Below, one piece after another: positions 44,431-52,980 of a DNA stretch of 64,000 bases (its first letter is position 1; each line of letters starts with the position of its first letter). The notes below the pieces were generated by a model. That model had not been told where the DNA came from. It searched no databases and saw nothing but the letters and a program-made list of their open reading frames with translations. The position numbers were made by a program, and so were the translations under genes. The stretch is from JACCWP01 sp963801045 (lineage in GTDB: Bacteria; Actinomycetota; Actinomycetes; Propionibacteriales; Nocardioidaceae). Where the stretch lies: the NCBI GenBank assembly GCA_963801045.1, contig CAWDDC010000004.1:1612001-1676000 (forward strand). The letters are read 5' to 3'.

Positions 44431-45606
44431 GTGGACACCGAGACACTGATGCTCGCGACTGTCGTGGCCGCAGCCTTGGCGTTCGATTTCACCAACGGCT
44501 TCCACGACGCCGCGAACTCGATGGCGGCCCCCATCTCCACCGGTGCGCTCAAGCCCAAGGTCGCGGTGGTCCTCTCGGCCATCCTCAACTTCGTGGGCGC
44601 CTTCCTCAGCCTGTCCGTGGCCGCCACCATCGCGAGCGGCATCGTCAACAGCGGGTCGATCACGCTGACGGTGGTCTACGCCGGGCTGGTGGGCGGCATC
44701 GCGTGGAACGTCGTGACCTGGCTGCTGGGCCTGCCCTCGAGCTCGTCGCACGCGCTCATCGGAGGTGTGGTCGGCGCCACGGTGGTGGCCGGCGGGCTCG
44801 ACGCCGTGCTGATCGACGGTCTCATCGGCAAGGTGATCATCCCCGCCGTGCTCGCGCCCGTGCTCGCCGCCGGCACGGCCTACCTGGGCACGGTCGCGGT
44901 GCTGCGCATCCACTCCGGCGCGGCCAAGGACGTACGCAGCCGCGGCTACCGGATCGGCCAGATCGGCACCGCGTCGCTGATGTCCCTGGCCCATGGCACC
45001 AACGACGCCCAGAAGACGATGGGCATCATCACGCTCGCGCTGATCGTCAGCGGCTCGCAGGACAGCGACGCCGTGCCGTTCTGGGTGGTGTTCTGCTGTG
45101 CCGCCGCGATGGGGCTCGGCACCTACTTCGGCGGATGGCGGATCATCCGGACGCTCGGCAAGGGTCTGGTCGACATCACGCCGCCGCAGGGCTTCGCCGC
45201 CGCTGGCTCGTCGACCGCCGTCATCCTGGCCTCGACCCACTTCGGATACCCGCTGTCGACCACGCAGGTGGCCACCGGCTCGATTCTCGGTTCCGGACTC
45301 GGGCGCAAGAAGTCCGAGGTGCGCTGGTCGGTGGCAGGCCGGATGGGCATCGCCTGGCTGATCACGCTGCCGGCCGCCGGGCTGGTGGGCGCGGCCGCGT
45401 ACGAGATCGCCGACCTGATCGGCGGCATGGGCGGGTTCGCGGTGGTCTTCGGCCTGGCAGCCGCCGGTCTCGCCGGGCTGTACCTGCTGTCGAGGCGCCA
45501 GCCGGTCGACCACACCAACGTCAACGACGCCTGGACGCAGGAGGGTGGCGTGGTCGCCCGCAGGCGGAAGCGGAAGGACAAGCCGGTGTCGGAGGGAACC
45601 AGGTGA
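44431..45606 (+). CDS. pit: PiT family inorganic phosphate transporter
   Basis: A 391-residue transporter. DFTNGFHDAANSMA near residue 18 and AHGTNDAQKTMGII near residue 190 are the duplicated PiT signature motifs. LLGLPSSSSHALIGGVVGA and PLSTTQVATGSILGSGLG are the paired re-entrant segments. About ten membrane helices are expected, with an Arg/Lys-rich C-terminal tail. It carries metal-phosphate with protons. GTG 44431 follows GAGAGGACC. A small membrane protein overlaps its end. Confidence 0.94.
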   Translation: MDTETLMLATVVAAALAFDFTNGFHDAANSMAAPISTGALKPKVAVVLSAILNFVGAFLSLSVAATIASGIVNSGSITLTVVYAGLVGGIAWNVVTWLLGLPSSSSHALIGGVVGATVVAGGLDAVLIDGLIGKVIIPAVLAPVLAAGTAYLGTVAVLRIHSGAAKDVRSRGYRIGQIGTASLMSLAHGTNDAQKTMGIITLALIVSGSQDSDAVPFWVVFCCAAAMGLGTYFGGWRIIRTLGKGLVDITPPQGFAAAGSSTAVILASTHFGYPLSTTQVATGSILGSGLGRKKSEVRWSVAGRMGIAWLITLPAAGLVGAAAYEIADLIGGMGGFAVVFGLAAAGLAGLYLLSRRQPVDHTNVNDAWTQEGGVVARRRKRKDKPVSEGTR

Positions 45607-45818
45607 GCGACTTCGTCGACGCCAGCGCGCTGGGTCAGGTGCTGCTGGTGAGTCTCATCGGCGGCGTGGGCCTGGTCGCCCTGTACGCCTTCGGGATCCG
45701 CGCGCTCGCCGCCGGGCAGGAGGAGGGCCGTCGCGGCGCGACCACTGTCGCCGTGCTGAGCTTCGCCGTCGTCGTGGCGGGCGTGGTCCTCGGCCTGTGG
45801 GCCCTGTTGGCCGCGTGA
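45603..45818 (+). CDS. Small two-helix membrane protein coupled to the phosphate transporter
   Basis: A 71-residue protein from GTG 45603, which overlaps the PiT stop by 4 nt. Two hydrophobic segments (about 11-32 and 47-69) flank a short polar loop AAGQEEGRRGATT. No known domain. The overlap with pit suggests an accessory subunit or regulator of phosphate uptake. Confidence 0.7.
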   Translation: MSDFVDASALGQVLLVSLIGGVGLVALYAFGIRALAAGQEEGRRGATTVAVLSFAVVVAGVVLGLWALLAA

Positions 45819-45826
45819 CGGACGGG

Positions 45827-46039
45827 TCAGTCCGCCACCACCCGGACCTGCCGGCCCACGGCCGCCACGACGTCTCCCGGGCTCAGCCTGGCACCACGCC
45901 GCGTCTCCGGCCGGCCGTTGACGGTCACGTCGCCGGACGCGAGCAGCTCCTTGGCCATCCCGCCGGTGTCGGCCCACCCGACCAGCTTGAGCAGCTGCCC
46001 CAGCCGGATGCCCTGCGCGCCGATGCTGATCTCGTCCAT
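45827..46039 (-). CDS. S4 domain RNA-binding protein (YbcJ/YaaA-like)
   Basis: A 70-residue S4 domain: IRLGQLLKLVGWADTGGMAKELLASGDVTVNGRPETRRGARLSPGDVV. The GxxA(K/R) helix-turn and VNG turn are the S4 RNA-binding surface. It probably binds structured RNA or the ribosome. It converges with the small membrane protein gene, 8 nt away. Confidence 0.87.
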   Translation of the reverse strand: MDEISIGAQGIRLGQLLKLVGWADTGGMAKELLASGDVTVNGRPETRRGARLSPGDVVAAVGRQVRVVAD

Positions 46040-46091
46040 GCCGGACAGCCTCTCGCGCAGTCTGTAGCCTGCACCCGGGAGGGGATGCCTC

Positions 46092-46322
46092 GTGCGTGAC
46101 GACGAACCGACCGGCCAGCGGGCCACCGCCTGGGCCGTGCACGGCATCCCCGAGGACGCCCAGCGGATGGGGCTCGACCGCAACACCGTCGAGGGGTCCC
46201 TGGTGTCGCTGGCCGGCTCCCTCAGCGCCGCTCGGCGCTCGCACAAGCTGGTCGCCTGGGTGCTGCTGGTCGTGTTCGCCGGTCCGATCCTGCTGACCCT
46301 GCTGGACTGGCTCGGCGGATAG
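46092..46322 (+). CDS. Small membrane-anchored protein of unknown function
   Basis: A 76-residue protein from GTG 46092. A polar N-terminal half (RDDEPTGQRATAWAVHGIP) is followed by a single hydrophobic helix near the C-terminus (LVAWVLLVVFAGPILLTLL). No known domain. Its start is about 50 bp from the divergent S4 gene. Confidence 0.6.
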   Translation: MRDDEPTGQRATAWAVHGIPEDAQRMGLDRNTVEGSLVSLAGSLSAARRSHKLVAWVLLVVFAGPILLTLLDWLGG

Positions 46323-46330
46323 CCCGGGGC

Positions 46331-46927
46331 TCAGGCCCGGAAGCGTTCCCCCACCGGCACGGGGACGGGCAGCGTGTTGGTCGGGCCGGGCAGCGGGCAG
46401 GCCCACGCCTCGTCGTAGGCGCAGGACGGCTGGTAGCAGAAGTTCAGGTCGACCACGAGCGCCTGCGGGTCGCCGCCCAGGTCGGCGCCCTTGGCCGTGT
46501 CGAGCACGTACCGCCCACCGCCGTACGAGGTGGCCGCCCGGTCGCGCACCGGCACGAACAACCCGCCGCCGTACGACCCCAGCCACCAGACGTCGAGCGA
46601 CCCCAGGCCGCGGAGACTGACCCGCCCGGCGCGATCGAGGGGCACCACGCCGTCTGTGCCCGTGGTCACCTCGCGCCGCTCCGGGTCCACGTCGCTGTCG
46701 ACCTCGACCACGAAGCGGTACGCCGGGTCGTACGGCGCCATGTCGACGCCCGCGTAGGCAGACCGCTGCCCGGGGGGAACCGGTGAGGCCGGGTGGGTAC
46801 GCAGCAAGTCATCTCGCCCGGCTGCCCATGCCGCATGGCCCTCCGCGGGGTCGTCCGCCGCCCGGACGTCGGCGTACAGCGCGGTCATGCGCCGCCGCCA
46901 GTCGAGCACGTCCCAGGCAGTGGTCAC
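46331..46927 (-). CDS. DUF1684 family protein
   Basis: A 198-residue protein. The N-terminal WRRRMTALYADVRAADDPAEGHAAW, then DLLRTHPASPVPP, and the C-terminal ALVVDLNFCYQPSCAYDEAWACPLPGPTN match the DUF1684 pattern (conserved DFN-x-A/Y-x-P-C and CP-x-P-x-N). The function is unknown. The usual DxNxAYNPxCAY is kept except for Cys-Tyr-Gln at the middle. It lies 8 nt downstream of the convergent membrane protein gene. Confidence 0.85.
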   Translation of the reverse strand: MTTAWDVLDWRRRMTALYADVRAADDPAEGHAAWAAGRDDLLRTHPASPVPPGQRSAYAGVDMAPYDPAYRFVVEVDSDVDPERREVTTGTDGVVPLDRAGRVSLRGLGSLDVWWLGSYGGGLFVPVRDRAATSYGGGRYVLDTAKGADLGGDPQALVVDLNFCYQPSCAYDEAWACPLPGPTNTLPVPVPVGERFRA

Positions 46928-46936
46928 CGCTCGACG

Positions 46937-48160
46937 CTAGCCGGTGCGGACGCTGACGACCTGCCCTGCCGGGAGCTCGGCGACCCGGGCGAGGGCCCCG
47001 CTGCGGAAGTCCCACGCCACCACCTTGTCGGCGAAGCGCACCAGCACGGTGTCGTCGTCCAGCATCCCCAGCGGGGTCATCGCGCCCATCGGGTTGCTGC
47101 GCCGCCACGGCAGCACCGCGAGCGGTTCGCCGGTGTCCTGGTCGATGACCGCCACGCCGGGCCACTCCTCCGGACCACGCGGCAGCGACCACCGGTCGAC
47201 CTCCGTGGCAAGCGCCAGGACATCGGCGTCGCCGACCGAGGCCACGGCACCCGGCCAGCGTGCGGGATCGACGGCCAGCGGCTGTGTCTGGGGCTGGTCG
47301 GCGGTGGGCTCGTACCGGCGGAGCGCGTACGGCGGCAGGTCGGTCGGCTGCGACCAGGCCTCGACGGCCGACCCGTCCGGCGTGAACACGGTCCGGTCCG
47401 GCGCGTACGGCACCGGCACGAAGGAGCCGTCGCCGACGTCGACGAGCAGCCCGCCCGCACGCTCCTCGCTGCCGACCAGCACCCCGCCGCCGTCGGGCGT
47501 CCACCGAGCGACGGTCGGGAACCCGGGCACGTCGAGGGTGGTGACGGACAGGTCCGTGAGGTCGACGACCAGCAGCGCGTGCGGCTGCGGGAGCGCCAGG
47601 CGCATGCCGTCGGGGGACAGCCCGGTGACGCCGAGGGCCAGCCCGGTGTAGCCGCCGGCGTCCTCGGTCGGGCGGACGTCCACCTGGTCCGGCACCCGCC
47701 AGCCACTGTCCGCGCCGAGCAGGTAAAGAGTCGACCCCTGGGCGGCGGGCCGCTGGACAACGGCGACGGCACCGCCCGGCAGCGCCCCACCGGGGTCGTT
47801 CAGCACGGCGGGGGGGTCGAGCGAGCGCGGCAGTGCGGTGTCGGCCCACGGCAGCGTCTCCCAACGCTCCGGCTGCCAGGCCGGCTGCACGACGGCAGGG
47901 TCGACGCCTTCCGGGCCGGTCCTGCCCGGCTCGGTCGTGGCCGGCGTGCCGGCCGGTTCCTGGCTCGCGCCTGCCTCGCCCCCGGCCGCCCGTACACCCA
48001 GCACCACCACCGCCGCCGCCACGGCCGCCATCGCTACCGCTCCGGCCCGTCGCCGCCGCTGGGTCCGGCGCGCGCGTGCCCACGTCGAGGCGGCCAGGTC
48101 GGGACGTGGGACCGGCTCGGCGGCCTCCACCAGCAGGTCGTGCACTGCCCGGTCCGTCAT
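46937..48160 (-). CDS. Membrane-anchored protein partner of the SigE-family sigma factor
   Basis: A 407-residue protein. A short cytoplasmic N-terminus (about 1-38, LLVEAAEPVPRPDLAASTWARAR) is followed by one membrane helix (about 41-58) and a large extracytoplasmic domain with beta-propeller-like repeats (LSPDGMRLALPQPHALLVVD; FTPDGSAVEAWSQ). It has the topology of an anti-sigma factor, but I see no HxxxCxxC zinc motif. The ATG overlaps the sigma-factor stop (ATGA), so the pair is coupled. It may sense an envelope signal. Confidence 0.75.
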   Translation of the reverse strand: MTDRAVHDLLVEAAEPVPRPDLAASTWARARRTQRRRRAGAVAMAAVAAAVVVLGVRAAGGEAGASQEPAGTPATTEPGRTGPEGVDPAVVQPAWQPERWETLPWADTALPRSLDPPAVLNDPGGALPGGAVAVVQRPAAQGSTLYLLGADSGWRVPDQVDVRPTEDAGGYTGLALGVTGLSPDGMRLALPQPHALLVVDLTDLSVTTLDVPGFPTVARWTPDGGGVLVGSEERAGGLLVDVGDGSFVPVPYAPDRTVFTPDGSAVEAWSQPTDLPPYALRRYEPTADQPQTQPLAVDPARWPGAVASVGDADVLALATEVDRWSLPRGPEEWPGVAVIDQDTGEPLAVLPWRRSNPMGAMTPLGMLDDDTVLVRFADKVVAWDFRSGALARVAELPAGQVVSVRTG

Positions 48161-48684
48161 CGCCCGCTCTCCCTGCCCAGCAGCGACGCCAGCCCCGGTG
48201 CGCCGGTGCGCAGCCGGTCGAGAGCCACCGACGCCTGGCTCTTCACCGTGCCGACGCTGACGCCGAGCACCTCGGCCGTCTGCCGCTCGGTGAGGTCGTC
48301 GTAGTACCGCAACACCAGCACCGCCCGCTGTTTCGGCGTCAGCCGAGCCAGTGCCGCACGGACCATCAGCTGCCGCTCCGTCATGTCCGGGTCGGTGACC
48401 ACCGCTGAGTCCGGTGGTTCGGCGAAGGTTGCGGTGTGCCGCCGGCGCCACCAGGACACCTGGTCGCGGTACAGGATCACCCGCACGTACGCGTCGGGGT
48501 GCTGCCCCCCGAGACGGCGCCACCGCAGCGCCACCTTCAGCAGCGCCTCCTGCACCAGGTCCTCGGCGCGACCGAGGTCTCCGGTCAGCAGGTACGCCGC
48601 CCGGAGCAGCCCGTGCTGGCGGGCGCTCGCCCACGCCTCGAACGACTCGGCGAGATCACCGGGTGGGCCGCCGGGCGTGGTCAC
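48157..48684 (-). CDS. SigE family (ECF-type) RNA polymerase sigma factor
   Basis: A 175-residue sigma factor with region 2 (LLRAAYLLTGDLGRAEDLVQEALLKV) and region 4 (LTPKQRAVLVLRYYDDLTERQTAEVLGVSVGTVKSQASVALDRLR). The layout and length are those of the actinobacterial SigE-family group, close to ECF sigma factors. GTG 48684 is taken as start. The membrane protein gene downstream overlaps by 4 nt and is the likely regulator. Confidence 0.93.
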   Translation of the reverse strand: MTTPGGPPGDLAESFEAWASARQHGLLRAAYLLTGDLGRAEDLVQEALLKVALRWRRLGGQHPDAYVRVILYRDQVSWWRRRHTATFAEPPDSAVVTDPDMTERQLMVRAALARLTPKQRAVLVLRYYDDLTERQTAEVLGVSVGTVKSQASVALDRLRTGAPGLASLLGRESGR

Positions 48685-48755
48685 GTCACCTGTAACGCGG
48701 CGGGGACCGCAAAGGGTTGGGGCAAGCCGTCATCGCCCCACCCAACCGCACCCGG

Positions 48756-49193
48756 TCAGGTGCCGGGCGCCAGCACGAAGACGGGGATCTCGCGGTCGGT
48801 CCTGCGCTGGTAGTCGGCGTAGTCGGGATAGGCGGCCACGGCACGCTTCCACCACAGCGCCTTCTCGTCGCCGGTGACCTCACGCGCGACCATGTCCTGC
48901 CGCACCGCGCCGTCCTGCAGCTCGACGTGCGGGTCGGCCACGACGTTGTGGTACCAGACCGGGTGCCTGGCTGCGCCGCCGAGCGAGGCCACGATGGCGT
49001 ACTCGCCGTCGTGCTCGACCCGCATCAGCGGCGTCTTGCGGAGCTTGCCGGACTTCGCGCCGCGCGAGGTGACGACCACGATCGGCATCCCGCGCAGGGT
49101 GTTGGCCTCGGCGCCGTCGGTGCGCTCGAAGGTGGCCACCTGTTCGCGCGACCGCTTGGAGGTGCTGGGCTCGTACTCGCCGTCCAGAGGCAT
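48756..49193 (-). CDS. Deazaflavin (F420)-dependent nitroreductase family protein
   Basis: A 145-residue protein of the Ddn family. GMPIVVVTSRGAKSGKLRKTPLMRV, YAIVASLGGAARHPVWYHNVVADP and VELQDG are the split-barrel cofactor-binding motifs. The C-terminus (WWKRAVAAYPDYADYQRRTDREIPVFVL) is typical. Members use reduced F420 to reduce quinones or nitro compounds. ATG 49193 is used; the divergent bioB starts 89 bp away. Confidence 0.92.
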   Translation of the reverse strand: MPLDGEYEPSTSKRSREQVATFERTDGAEANTLRGMPIVVVTSRGAKSGKLRKTPLMRVEHDGEYAIVASLGGAARHPVWYHNVVADPHVELQDGAVRQDMVAREVTGDEKALWWKRAVAAYPDYADYQRRTDREIPVFVLAPGT

Positions 49194-49281
49194 GTGTCCA
49201 GTCTGCGTCGTTCGCGCACCGGGGCAAGTCCGCCGCCGGGTGGTCATCGCCCGTCCGGGCGCACCGGCTAGGTTGCCGACC

Positions 49282-50316
49282 ATGACTGCTGCGTCCTCCG
49301 CGAGCGCGACCGTCCAGGACCCTGCCGACGTGCTGGCGATCGCGCGGCAGCAGGTGCTGGTCGACGGCGTGGGGCTGTCCGAGGAGCAGCTGGTCGCGGT
49401 GCTCCGGCTCCCCGACGACCGGGTGCCCGAGCTGCTCGAGCTTGCGCACCGGGTGCGGATGACATGGTGCGGGCCGGAGGTCGAGGTCGAGGGCATCGTG
49501 TCCCTCAAGACCGGCGGCTGCCCCGAGGACTGCCACTTCTGCAGCCAGTCCGGGCAGTTCGAGTCACCGGTGCGTGCGGTCTGGCTCAACATCCCCGAGC
49601 TGGTCGAGGCCGCCCGGGAGACGGCGGCGACCGGTGCGACCGAGTTCTGCATCGTCGCCGCGGTGCGCGGTCCCGACGAGCGGCTGATGAGTCAGGTTCG
49701 CGACGGCGTGGCGGCCATCCGCGAGGCCGTCGACATCAACATCGCCTGCTCGCTGGGCATGCTCAGCCAGCCCCAGGTCGACGAGCTCGCCGCGATCGGG
49801 GTGCACCGCTACAACCACAACCTCGAGGCCGCCCGCTCGTACTTCCCGCACGTCGTCACCACCCACTCCTGGGAGGAGCGGGTGGACACCTGCCGGATGG
49901 TGCGCGACGCCGGCATGGAGCTGTGCTGCGGTGGCCTGGTGGGCATGGGGGAGACCCTCGAGCAGCGCGCCGAGCTGGCCGCCCAGCTGGCCGCCCTCGG
50001 GCCGGACGAGGTGCCCCTCAACTTCCTCAACCCCCGCCCCGGCACCCCGTTCGGTGAGCTGCCGGTGATGGACGGCACCGATGCGCTGCGCACGATCGCG
50101 GCCTTCCGGCTGGCCATGCCGCGCACGATCCTGCGCTACGCCGGCGGGCGCGAGATCACCCTCGGCGACCTCGGCACCCGCGACGGTCTCACGGGTGGCA
50201 TCAACGCCGTCATCGTCGGCAACTACCTGACCACGCTCGGCCGCGAACCCGCCGACGACCTCGCGCTGCTGTCCGACCTGCGGATGCCGGTCAAGGAGCT
50301 GGGCAAGACGCTGTGA
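49282..50316 (+). CDS. bioB: Biotin synthase
   Basis: A 344-residue radical-SAM enzyme. SLKTGGCPEDCHFCSQSGQF has the CxxxCxxC cluster, then WLNIPELVEAARETAATGATEF, the second-cluster residues (SCS-equivalent INIACSLGML, and ELCCGGLVGMGET), and RYAGGREI for the Arg ligand of the auxiliary cluster. It inserts sulphur into dethiobiotin. It sits away from bioAFD (40.1-43.2 kb) and is coupled to the auxiliary gene through a GTGA overlap. Confidence 0.95.
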   Translation: MTAASSASATVQDPADVLAIARQQVLVDGVGLSEEQLVAVLRLPDDRVPELLELAHRVRMTWCGPEVEVEGIVSLKTGGCPEDCHFCSQSGQFESPVRAVWLNIPELVEAARETAATGATEFCIVAAVRGPDERLMSQVRDGVAAIREAVDINIACSLGMLSQPQVDELAAIGVHRYNHNLEAARSYFPHVVTTHSWEERVDTCRMVRDAGMELCCGGLVGMGETLEQRAELAAQLAALGPDEVPLNFLNPRPGTPFGELPVMDGTDALRTIAAFRLAMPRTILRYAGGREITLGDLGTRDGLTGGINAVIVGNYLTTLGREPADDLALLSDLRMPVKELGKTL

Positions 50317-50516
50317 GCACCGCCCCCGACGAGGCTCCGTGGTGCGGCCAGTGCGGCCGGGCGCTCGGCGAGGGTGACCACCAGGCGTGTACGCGGCACG
50401 CGACGCTGGAGCCGCCACGGTGGTGCGGCCACTGCCGTCGCCGGATGGTCGTGCAGGTGGTGCCCCGCGGCTGGTGGGCGCGCTGCGTCGAGCACGGCGA
50501 GGTCCGCAGCACCTGA
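50313..50516 (+). CDS. bsaP: Biotin synthase auxiliary protein (BsaP-like)
   Basis: A 67-residue protein overlapping bioB by 4 nt. It has two CxxC pairs (WCGQCGR and WCGHCRRR), spaced Cys/His residues (DHQACTRH) and a final RCVEHGEV. The position and the LEPPRWCGHCRRRMVVQVVP segment match the small Cys-rich protein found beside bioB in mycobacteria and relatives that is needed for biotin synthase activity. It probably binds a metal or iron-sulphur cluster. The assignment rests on position and motif recall. Confidence 0.82.
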   Translation: MSTAPDEAPWCGQCGRALGEGDHQACTRHATLEPPRWCGHCRRRMVVQVVPRGWWARCVEHGEVRST

Positions 50517-50526
50517 CGCAGCGGCT

Positions 50527-50609
50527 GGCCACCACTCACGTGAAGACGTCACCACCCACGGGTGGCCACACGTGACCGGTGGTGGTTTCCCAAGGTCCCT
50601 TGGGAAACC
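50527..50609. repeat. Composite palindromic repeat, copy 3 (probable bidirectional terminator)
   Basis: This sits between the convergent bsaP and the membrane protein gene. From GTGGCCACACGTGA at about 50563 it matches copy 1; the 26-bp stem GGTTTCCCAAGG-TC-CCTTGGGAAACC at 50584-50609 is identical to the core of copy 2. Confidence 0.78.
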
Positions 50610-50618
50610 CGAGGGCGG

Positions 50619-51332
50619 TCAGCCCAGCCGGCCCGCGACCAGCCCGGCGGCCAGCAGGGGGTGTGCCCACGCCATGGCCCGCAGCGCGCCCTCCAGCGGC
50701 GCCAGCGCGCGGGCCCGTTCGTCCGGGTCGACGTCGGGGGAGTGCCGGCGCAGCTGCCGGGCCGGGGTGCTGAGCCGGCGCTGCGCCAGCGACAGCAGCG
50801 TGGCCGCCACGGCCACCAGCGCGACACCGACCACGCCCGCCGCCTCCCAGGGCGGACCCTGGGCGACGTAGCCGGTGAGCGCCGGGAAGCCGCCCCACGA
50901 CGCGGCGAACCCGAGGTCGGTGTGCAGCCGTCCGCCGAACAGCTCGAGGTTGTAGCCCGCGACGAGCACCGGCCCCAGCACGACCAACGGCCACAGCCAC
51001 GGGGTCTGCTCGAGCGCCATCCAGACACCGATGCCGACCGCGGCGAGCACGCTGACGACGGCGGCTGCCCACAGCACGCGGTCACTGATGCCGGTGCCCA
51101 GCGGCCGGTCCTGCAGCTCGTCCAGCGCGTGCGCACCGACGCCCATCGCCAGCAGGAACGCCGCGACCGTCAGCCCGAGCACGCCGAGGTCGACGTGCGT
51201 CGCCACGCAGGCGCCGAACACCACGTAGGACAGGTGCCACACCGTGTACGGCGGGTGCAGCAGCGTCCACCAGTCGGCGAACCGGCCGCCCGAGCGGGCG
51301 TAGTACGCCGCCCCAGGCGACCGCTCAGCCAT
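50619..51332 (-). CDS. Polytopic membrane protein, possibly UbiA-like
   Basis: A 237-residue protein with about six to seven membrane segments. GAHALDELQDRPLGT has an Asp-rich turn, and GYNLELFGGRLHTDLGFAASWGGFPALTGY in pieces resembles the second part of UbiA-type prenyltransferases, but the canonical NDxxDxxxD and DxxxD motifs are not intact. I therefore give only a tentative link. It lies 9 nt downstream of a MenG-like methyltransferase on the same strand, which would suit a quinone or lipid role. Confidence 0.6.
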   Translation of the reverse strand: MAERSPGAAYYARSGGRFADWWTLLHPPYTVWHLSYVVFGACVATHVDLGVLGLTVAAFLLAMGVGAHALDELQDRPLGTGISDRVLWAAAVVSVLAAVGIGVWMALEQTPWLWPLVVLGPVLVAGYNLELFGGRLHTDLGFAASWGGFPALTGYVAQGPPWEAAGVVGVALVAVAATLLSLAQRRLSTPARQLRRHSPDVDPDERARALAPLEGALRAMAWAHPLLAAGLVAGRLG

Positions 51333-51341
51333 CGTGCCCCG

Positions 51342-52085
51342 TCACGCCCGGTCCTCGCTCTTGCGCGCCCACATCACCAGGCCGCCGCCGAGACTCATCC
51401 GGCGGACGTGCACGTCGACCAGACCCGCGGCCTCCCACGCCTGCACGTGCCAGGCCACGGGGTAGCGGTGGTAGTGCTGGGTGATCGAGGGCCCGAGGAA
51501 CCGGCCGACCCGCCACCACTCCCGCCCACCGGTGAGGAACCCCAGCAGCGGCAGCAGCGTGCGGGTGTACAACACCCAGGCGGGGTGCCAGACCGGGCTG
51601 TCGGGCACGGCGAACTCGAGGCTGGACACCACGCCGCCCGGCCGCACCACCCGGGCCAGCTCGCGCAGGGTGGCGGCCGGGTCGGCGACGTAGCGCAGCA
51701 GGTACGTGACGGTCAGTGCGTCGACCGCCTCGTCGGCCACCGGCAGCTCCTCGCCCCGGCCGACGACGAGGCTGATCCGGCCGTCCAGCCCCTCGGCCCG
51801 TACGCGCTGGCTGCCGACCCGCAGCATCTGCTCGGTCAGGTCGACCCCGACGATCCGCGCCGAGGTGCGCCGGGCCAGCTGCCGGGCGGGGCCGGCGGTG
51901 CCGCTGGCCACGTCCAGCACCGTGTCCGGGTCGGCTGCGGCGACCGGGTCGATCATGGCGCGGCGCCAGCGCCGGTCCTGGCCGAACGACAGCAGCAGAC
52001 CCAGCCGGTCGTAGCGGCGCGGCAGCCCGTCGAACAGTCCCTGGGCGAACTCGGTCGGCCGGTTGCGGGAGGCGGTGACATCCAC
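51342..52085 (-). CDS. Class I SAM-dependent methyltransferase (UbiE/MenG-like)
   Basis: A 247-residue protein from GTG 52085 (TTG 52094 is also possible). FDGLPRRYDRLGLLLSFGQDRRWRR is the UbiE-type N-terminus. VLDVASGTAGPARQLARR is SAM motif I, VVGRGEELPVADEAVDALTV motif II, and ELARVVRPGGVVSSLEFAVP motif III. Its similarity to demethylmenaquinone methyltransferase is strong in layout, but other methyltransferases share these motifs. Followed closely by the membrane protein gene. Confidence 0.85.
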   Translation of the reverse strand: MDVTASRNRPTEFAQGLFDGLPRRYDRLGLLLSFGQDRRWRRAMIDPVAAADPDTVLDVASGTAGPARQLARRTSARIVGVDLTEQMLRVGSQRVRAEGLDGRISLVVGRGEELPVADEAVDALTVTYLLRYVADPAATLRELARVVRPGGVVSSLEFAVPDSPVWHPAWVLYTRTLLPLLGFLTGGREWWRVGRFLGPSITQHYHRYPVAWHVQAWEAAGLVDVHVRRMSLGGGLVMWARKSEDRA

Positions 52086-52123
52086 GCCGCGCAACCTATC
52101 CGGGTGCTCCGTACGGTGGGGGC

Positions 52124-52960
52124 ATGACCGAGACCGCCAACGCCGTCCCGACCATCACCCTCAACAACGGCTCTGCTGTCCCGCAGCTGGGCTTCGGGGT
52201 CTTCAAGGTGCCACCGGAGGACACCGCCGACGTCGTCGCCAAGGCGCTCGACGTGGGCTACCGCCACATCGACACCGCCGCGCTGTACGCCAACGAGGAG
52301 GGCGTGGGTCAGGCGGTCCGCGACTCCGGGCTGGCGCGCGAGGACGTGTTCGTCACGACCAAGCTGGGCAACCCCGACCAGGGCCGGGAGTCCGGGCTCG
52401 CCGCCTTCGAGACCAGTCTCCGGCTGCTCGGCATGGACTACGTCGACCTGTACCTCATCCACTGGCCGCTGCCGGCCCGGGACCGCTACGTCGAGACCTG
52501 GCAGCTGATGGAGACGCTGTACGCCGACGGGCGCGCCCGCGCGATCGGGGTCTCCAACTTCCAGCCCAACCACCTGCGCCGGCTGCAGGCCGAGACCACC
52601 GTGGTGCCCGCCGTCAACCAGGTCGAGCTGCACCCGACCTTCACGCAGCCCGAGCTGCGGGCGCTGCACGACCAGCTGGGGATCGCCACCGAGGCGTGGG
52701 CGCCCATCGCCCGCGGCACCGAGCTGGACAACCCCACCATCGGCGAGATCGCCCAGCGGCTCGACCGGACGCCGGCCCAGGTGATCATCCGCTGGCACCT
52801 GCAGATCGGGAACATCGTGTTCCCCAAGTCGGTGACCCCGGCACGGATCGAGGAGAACTTCGACGTGTTCGGCTTCGAGCTCGACGACTCCGACGTGACG
52901 AGCATCTCCGCGCTCGACGCCGGCAACCGCACCGGACCCGACCCGGACCAGATGAGCTGA
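52124..52960 (+). CDS. Aldo/keto reductase
   Basis: A 278-residue AKR5-like protein. GYRHIDTAALYANE holds the catalytic Asp and Tyr, VTTKLGN the Lys, LYLIHWPLP the His, and IGVSNFQPNHL, VNQVELHP and FPKSVTPARIEENFDVFGF the NADPH-binding segments. It reduces carbonyls such as 2,5-diketo-gluconate or methylglyoxal; the substrate is unknown. GGGGGC precedes the ATG. Divergent from the methyltransferase gene. Confidence 0.93.
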   Translation: MTETANAVPTITLNNGSAVPQLGFGVFKVPPEDTADVVAKALDVGYRHIDTAALYANEEGVGQAVRDSGLAREDVFVTTKLGNPDQGRESGLAAFETSLRLLGMDYVDLYLIHWPLPARDRYVETWQLMETLYADGRARAIGVSNFQPNHLRRLQAETTVVPAVNQVELHPTFTQPELRALHDQLGIATEAWAPIARGTELDNPTIGEIAQRLDRTPAQVIIRWHLQIGNIVFPKSVTPARIEENFDVFGFELDDSDVTSISALDAGNRTGPDPDQMS

Positions 52961-52980
52961 CCCGGGTCGGGACCGGCTGA

